A stretch of 64,000 bases of DNA. Origin: Polychytrium aggregatum. Lineage: Eukaryota; Chytridiomycota; Chytridiomycetes; Polychytriales. The stretch is from positions 372,001 to 436,000 of the forward strand of contig NW_026516206.1 in assembly GCF_025602895.1 (NCBI RefSeq), given 5' to 3'. Numbering within the stretch: the stretch's first letter is position 1; each line of letters begins with the position of its first letter. The notes beneath the pieces were generated by a model. The model searched no databases, had not been told where the DNA came from, and saw nothing but the letters and a program-made list of their open reading frames with translations. Of the stretch, positions 61,535 to 64,000 are shown piece after piece. The translations under genes and the position numbers were made by a program.

Positions 61535-62127
61535 GCTGAAGGTAAGGACGAGTGTGAATGCACAGCGGTGCGGTGGGAGCGAAGGTGGCGGAAAGGCAGA
61601 CGCAGGCCGAGGAGGGCCAGGGACACCGGGATGGGAAGGCTGTCGAAGTGGCTGCCGGTGTTGGTGCTGATGGTATTGCTGGTTCTGTTGCTGCTGGTGG
61701 TGGTGGTGGTGGTATTGCTGGCTCTGTTGCTATTGCTGTTGCTATTGCTGTTGCTGGCGATGCTGGCGATGCTGATATCGAATCCAGGCAAGAATGGAGT
61801 CGGCGGACAAAGTGTCGGCTCTGGGCTGTCCAGGCGACGATGCTGGTGCTGCGAGCCAGGGAGTCGCCCGGCCTTTTGGGGCGAAATGCCGTTGCAGCCC
61901 AAGCACGCGGACTGGCGGCTCTGATTTCCATTCTCGTCGACGGCGCTCGGCGAACCTCGGCCCTCTCGCTCGCTCGCTCGCTTGGCGGCCGCCTGTGGAT
62001 CTGCCCTGTTCTCTCCATCTCTGCCCTGTTCTCTCCATCTCTGCCCTGTTCCCTCCGTCTCTGCCCTGGCTCCTGCTTCTACTGCTGCCTCGTCATCGCA
62101 TCCCAGCGCTGCCTGCATCCGCCAACC
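61535..62127. promoter_or_regulatory. Divergent promoter region between VPS13 and UNC50
   Basis: 593 bp between the two start codons. It holds a GTTGCT/GGTGGT-rich stretch (about 61675-61775) and a 20-bp repeat based on CTGCCCTGTTCTCTCCATCT in three to four copies (about 62002-62070), just upstream of the UNC50 start. I see no clear TATA box. Long open frames across it are repeat-driven. Confidence 0.55.
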
Positions 62128-63771
62128 ATGCTGCCCACGATAACCACCCGGGACACCTCCGGGCGCGCTCACTCGTTTCTGGGCTCGCCGAGCTCGCCGG
62201 CCTATAACCGAGCGCATCGACGGCCACGATCGCTCAGTTCCGTGCCGACCTATCTCAGACGGCTGGTCAACTTCTCGCAAATGGATTTTGAGTTTGCGCT
62301 ATGGCAGATGCTCTATCTATGCATTTCCCCGCAACGACTGTAAGCGCTACTGGCTATTGCGAGTCCTTGCCATCCCGCCAGCCCCTGGCGCTGCTCGTCC
62401 CGTATCGGATTGCGAGGAGCCATATCGGACTAACGGCTCCCTTGATCACCACGACGCTTGTCGATCCGATCCGCTGCACATCCACATGCAGATACCGAAA
62501 CATATACTACCACAAACGTCCGTATGACCGTCGCCGCCGATCCGGATGTCCGCACACACGCCGACCTGCACGCACACGACATAGACTGAGGACTCGCTCG
62601 ATAACACCGCTGGCGTTTGATCCTTACAGAGACCAAGAACCAGTGGGCAAGAGACGACCCAGCCTTTGTTGTCCTGATTGCCGCATGCCTCAGTGGTGGG
62701 TGGCTGTTTGGCGGCCCGGACCCGAGCACGACGGCATCCAGCATCCAGCATCCAGGATCCAGCATCCATGGGCATGGAGATGTCAATGCAGACGGAGGGG
62801 CTGGGACTCCGTCTCGGCCGCATCAGAGCAACTAATAACCCGCCCGATACGACTGTGCAGTGACGGCTATCGCATACGGAATCGCATACAAGCTAGGCGC
62901 CCTTGGAATCATCGGAGCTCTGTTGTTCATGATTTTCATTGATTTTCTGCTCGTGGGTGTGGTTGTTGCGACGGCTGTTTGGTAAGTGCCTAGTCGGACC
63001 CTGAGCGCCAGGCCTGCAATTACGACCGCTGTCGCTGGAAAGCAGCCCCCCATCCCGGAAGTGACGGGCACCAGCGTCCTCAACACTCTGCAGCCCCGCT
63101 GGCGTCAACTGCAAATCAAGCCGACGCCGAAGCGGGTATCCACAGCCGATGCACCGGGAGGATGCCACCTTTGCTAACAACAGCCTGCCACGGCACGCCG
63201 GATTCGGATGGTGCCATGCAGGTTCTTTGCAAACCGGTATCTCATCCAGCATCACACCCATTCGGTTGAGCAGTCGGTCGAGTGGGCGTATGCCTTCGAT
63301 GTCCACTGCAACTCGTTCTTCCCGATGTTCCTGGTGACGTACGTCTTTCAGTTTTTTTTCCTGGCGATCGTCACCAAAGACACCTGGGTGGGCCGGATCC
63401 TGGGAAATACCCTGTATCTGCTGGGGACCTCTTACTATGTCTACATCACCTTCCTCGGATACAAAGGTGAGTGTGTGCCGGGCAGAATCGGTGTCCACGG
63501 AGAATTCTCGCCGGCATCACTCTGCCTGTGTCGGCACCAGCAGCGCATACATACCCTCGGTGGAGCGAACGGGAGGAGATGCTGCCCCGAACTTCAGCCG
63601 TTCAGCAAAGCTCGCTAACACGGGGTACTCTCGGTTGCTGCTCCAACAGCCCTCCCTTTCTTGAAGAACACCACGGTGTTCCTTTACCCCATCGGCGTGA
63701 TCGTGATTCTCTACGTTATTTCACTGCTCGGCTTCAACGTCAGCAAAGTGATCTTGGACCTGTACTTTTGA
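62128..63771 (+). CDS. UNC50: UNC-50 family Golgi membrane protein (Gmh1 homologue)
   Basis: Six exons: 62128-62339, 62492-62517, 62630-62695, 62861-62981, 63222-63466 and 63650-63771. They give 263 aa with phases 2,1,1,2,1, and the human protein is 259 aa. The signature MDFEFALWQMLYLCISPQR is followed by YRNIYYHK, then QTKNQWARDDPAF, SVEWAYAFDVHCNSFFPMF and the tail LPFLKNTTVFLYPI. Five or so membrane segments are visible. UNC-50/Gmh1 proteins are Golgi/ER membrane proteins linked to Arf-GEF recruitment and receptor trafficking. The tiny second exon (26 nt) uses a weak donor GTCCGT, accepted because the joined protein restores the family block exactly. Confidence 0.9.
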
Positions 63772-64000
63772 GACAGCAGCCCGGCACGGCCTGTCTGCTG
63801 TCTTCTGCCTCCTCTCTCCAGCCGTGTCCGATCGTGTATGTATAGGAATACAGCCTCTTTCCACAAGCGCACATCTCCATTCGTTGTTTGCAGCCAACAG
63901 AGAGTGCGCGAGGCACCGCCGCGAACATGGCCTCCAGCCCTCGGTGATCCAGCGGCGGCTCGCTGCGATGCACAGGCAGACTTGGCCGCGGCATGACGGA
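63772..64000. other. 3' flank of UNC50
   Basis: 229 bp to the window edge. It should include the UNC50 3' UTR. I see no gene here. A minus-strand frame at 63740-63994 matches nothing I know. Confidence 0.5.

Overview
The window is nuclear DNA of a fungus, probably an early-diverging lineage such as a chytrid. It is GC-rich and holds compact genes with many short GT-AG introns. Its proteins are fungal in type: an FG nucleoporin NUP42, Mediator MED21, a MET30/SCON-2-type F-box protein, a CYS-3/Zip1-type bZIP, VPS13, UNC-50 and a NACHT-less WD40 protein. It also carries chromodomain Ty3/gypsy retrotransposons. The lineage is inferred from gene architecture, not from a search.

Layout. Bases 1-8.0 kb are dense housekeeping DNA: a DUF2358-like mitochondrial protein (-), NUP42 (+, 4 exons), an F-box/LRR protein (-), MED21 (+, 6 exons) and an orphan seven-membrane-segment protein (-). 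Bases 8.9-11.6 kb carry a WD40 protein that keeps only the tail of a STAND/NACHT architecture. Bases 13.8-20.5 kb hold two genes on the same strand that look like the two halves of the fungal sulfur-control circuit: a MET30/SCON-2 F-box-WD40 protein and a CYS-3/Zip1-type bZIP. Bases 22.0-61.5 kb are one gene, VPS13 (-), split by two retrotransposon insertions. UNC50 (+, 6 exons) lies divergently upstream of VPS13 and ends the annotated part.

Retrotransposons. Element A (34295-52576) sits in a VPS13 exon (target duplication TTACC). A itself contains element B2 (36204-42279, - strand, duplication TCCTG) and element C (45016-51744, duplication GGATG). A second B copy, B1 (25691-31765, + strand, duplication ATTCC), sits in another VPS13 exon. 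All LTR pairs are identical or nearly so by eye, so every insertion is young. The flanking VPS13 exons and the interrupted Pol of A otherwise keep their frames.

The most interesting layer is in the retroelements. All three families share a textbook -1 frameshift signal at the gag/pol junction: heptamer G_GGA_AAC, a 7-8 nt spacer, and a stem-loop that buries the gag stop codon. Families B and C also show Tf1-like self-priming: the bases just after the 5' LTR are complementary to an LTR segment about 40 nt downstream of the TATA box. Exon coordinates come from reading splice sites and phases by eye and may be off by a base or so in places.
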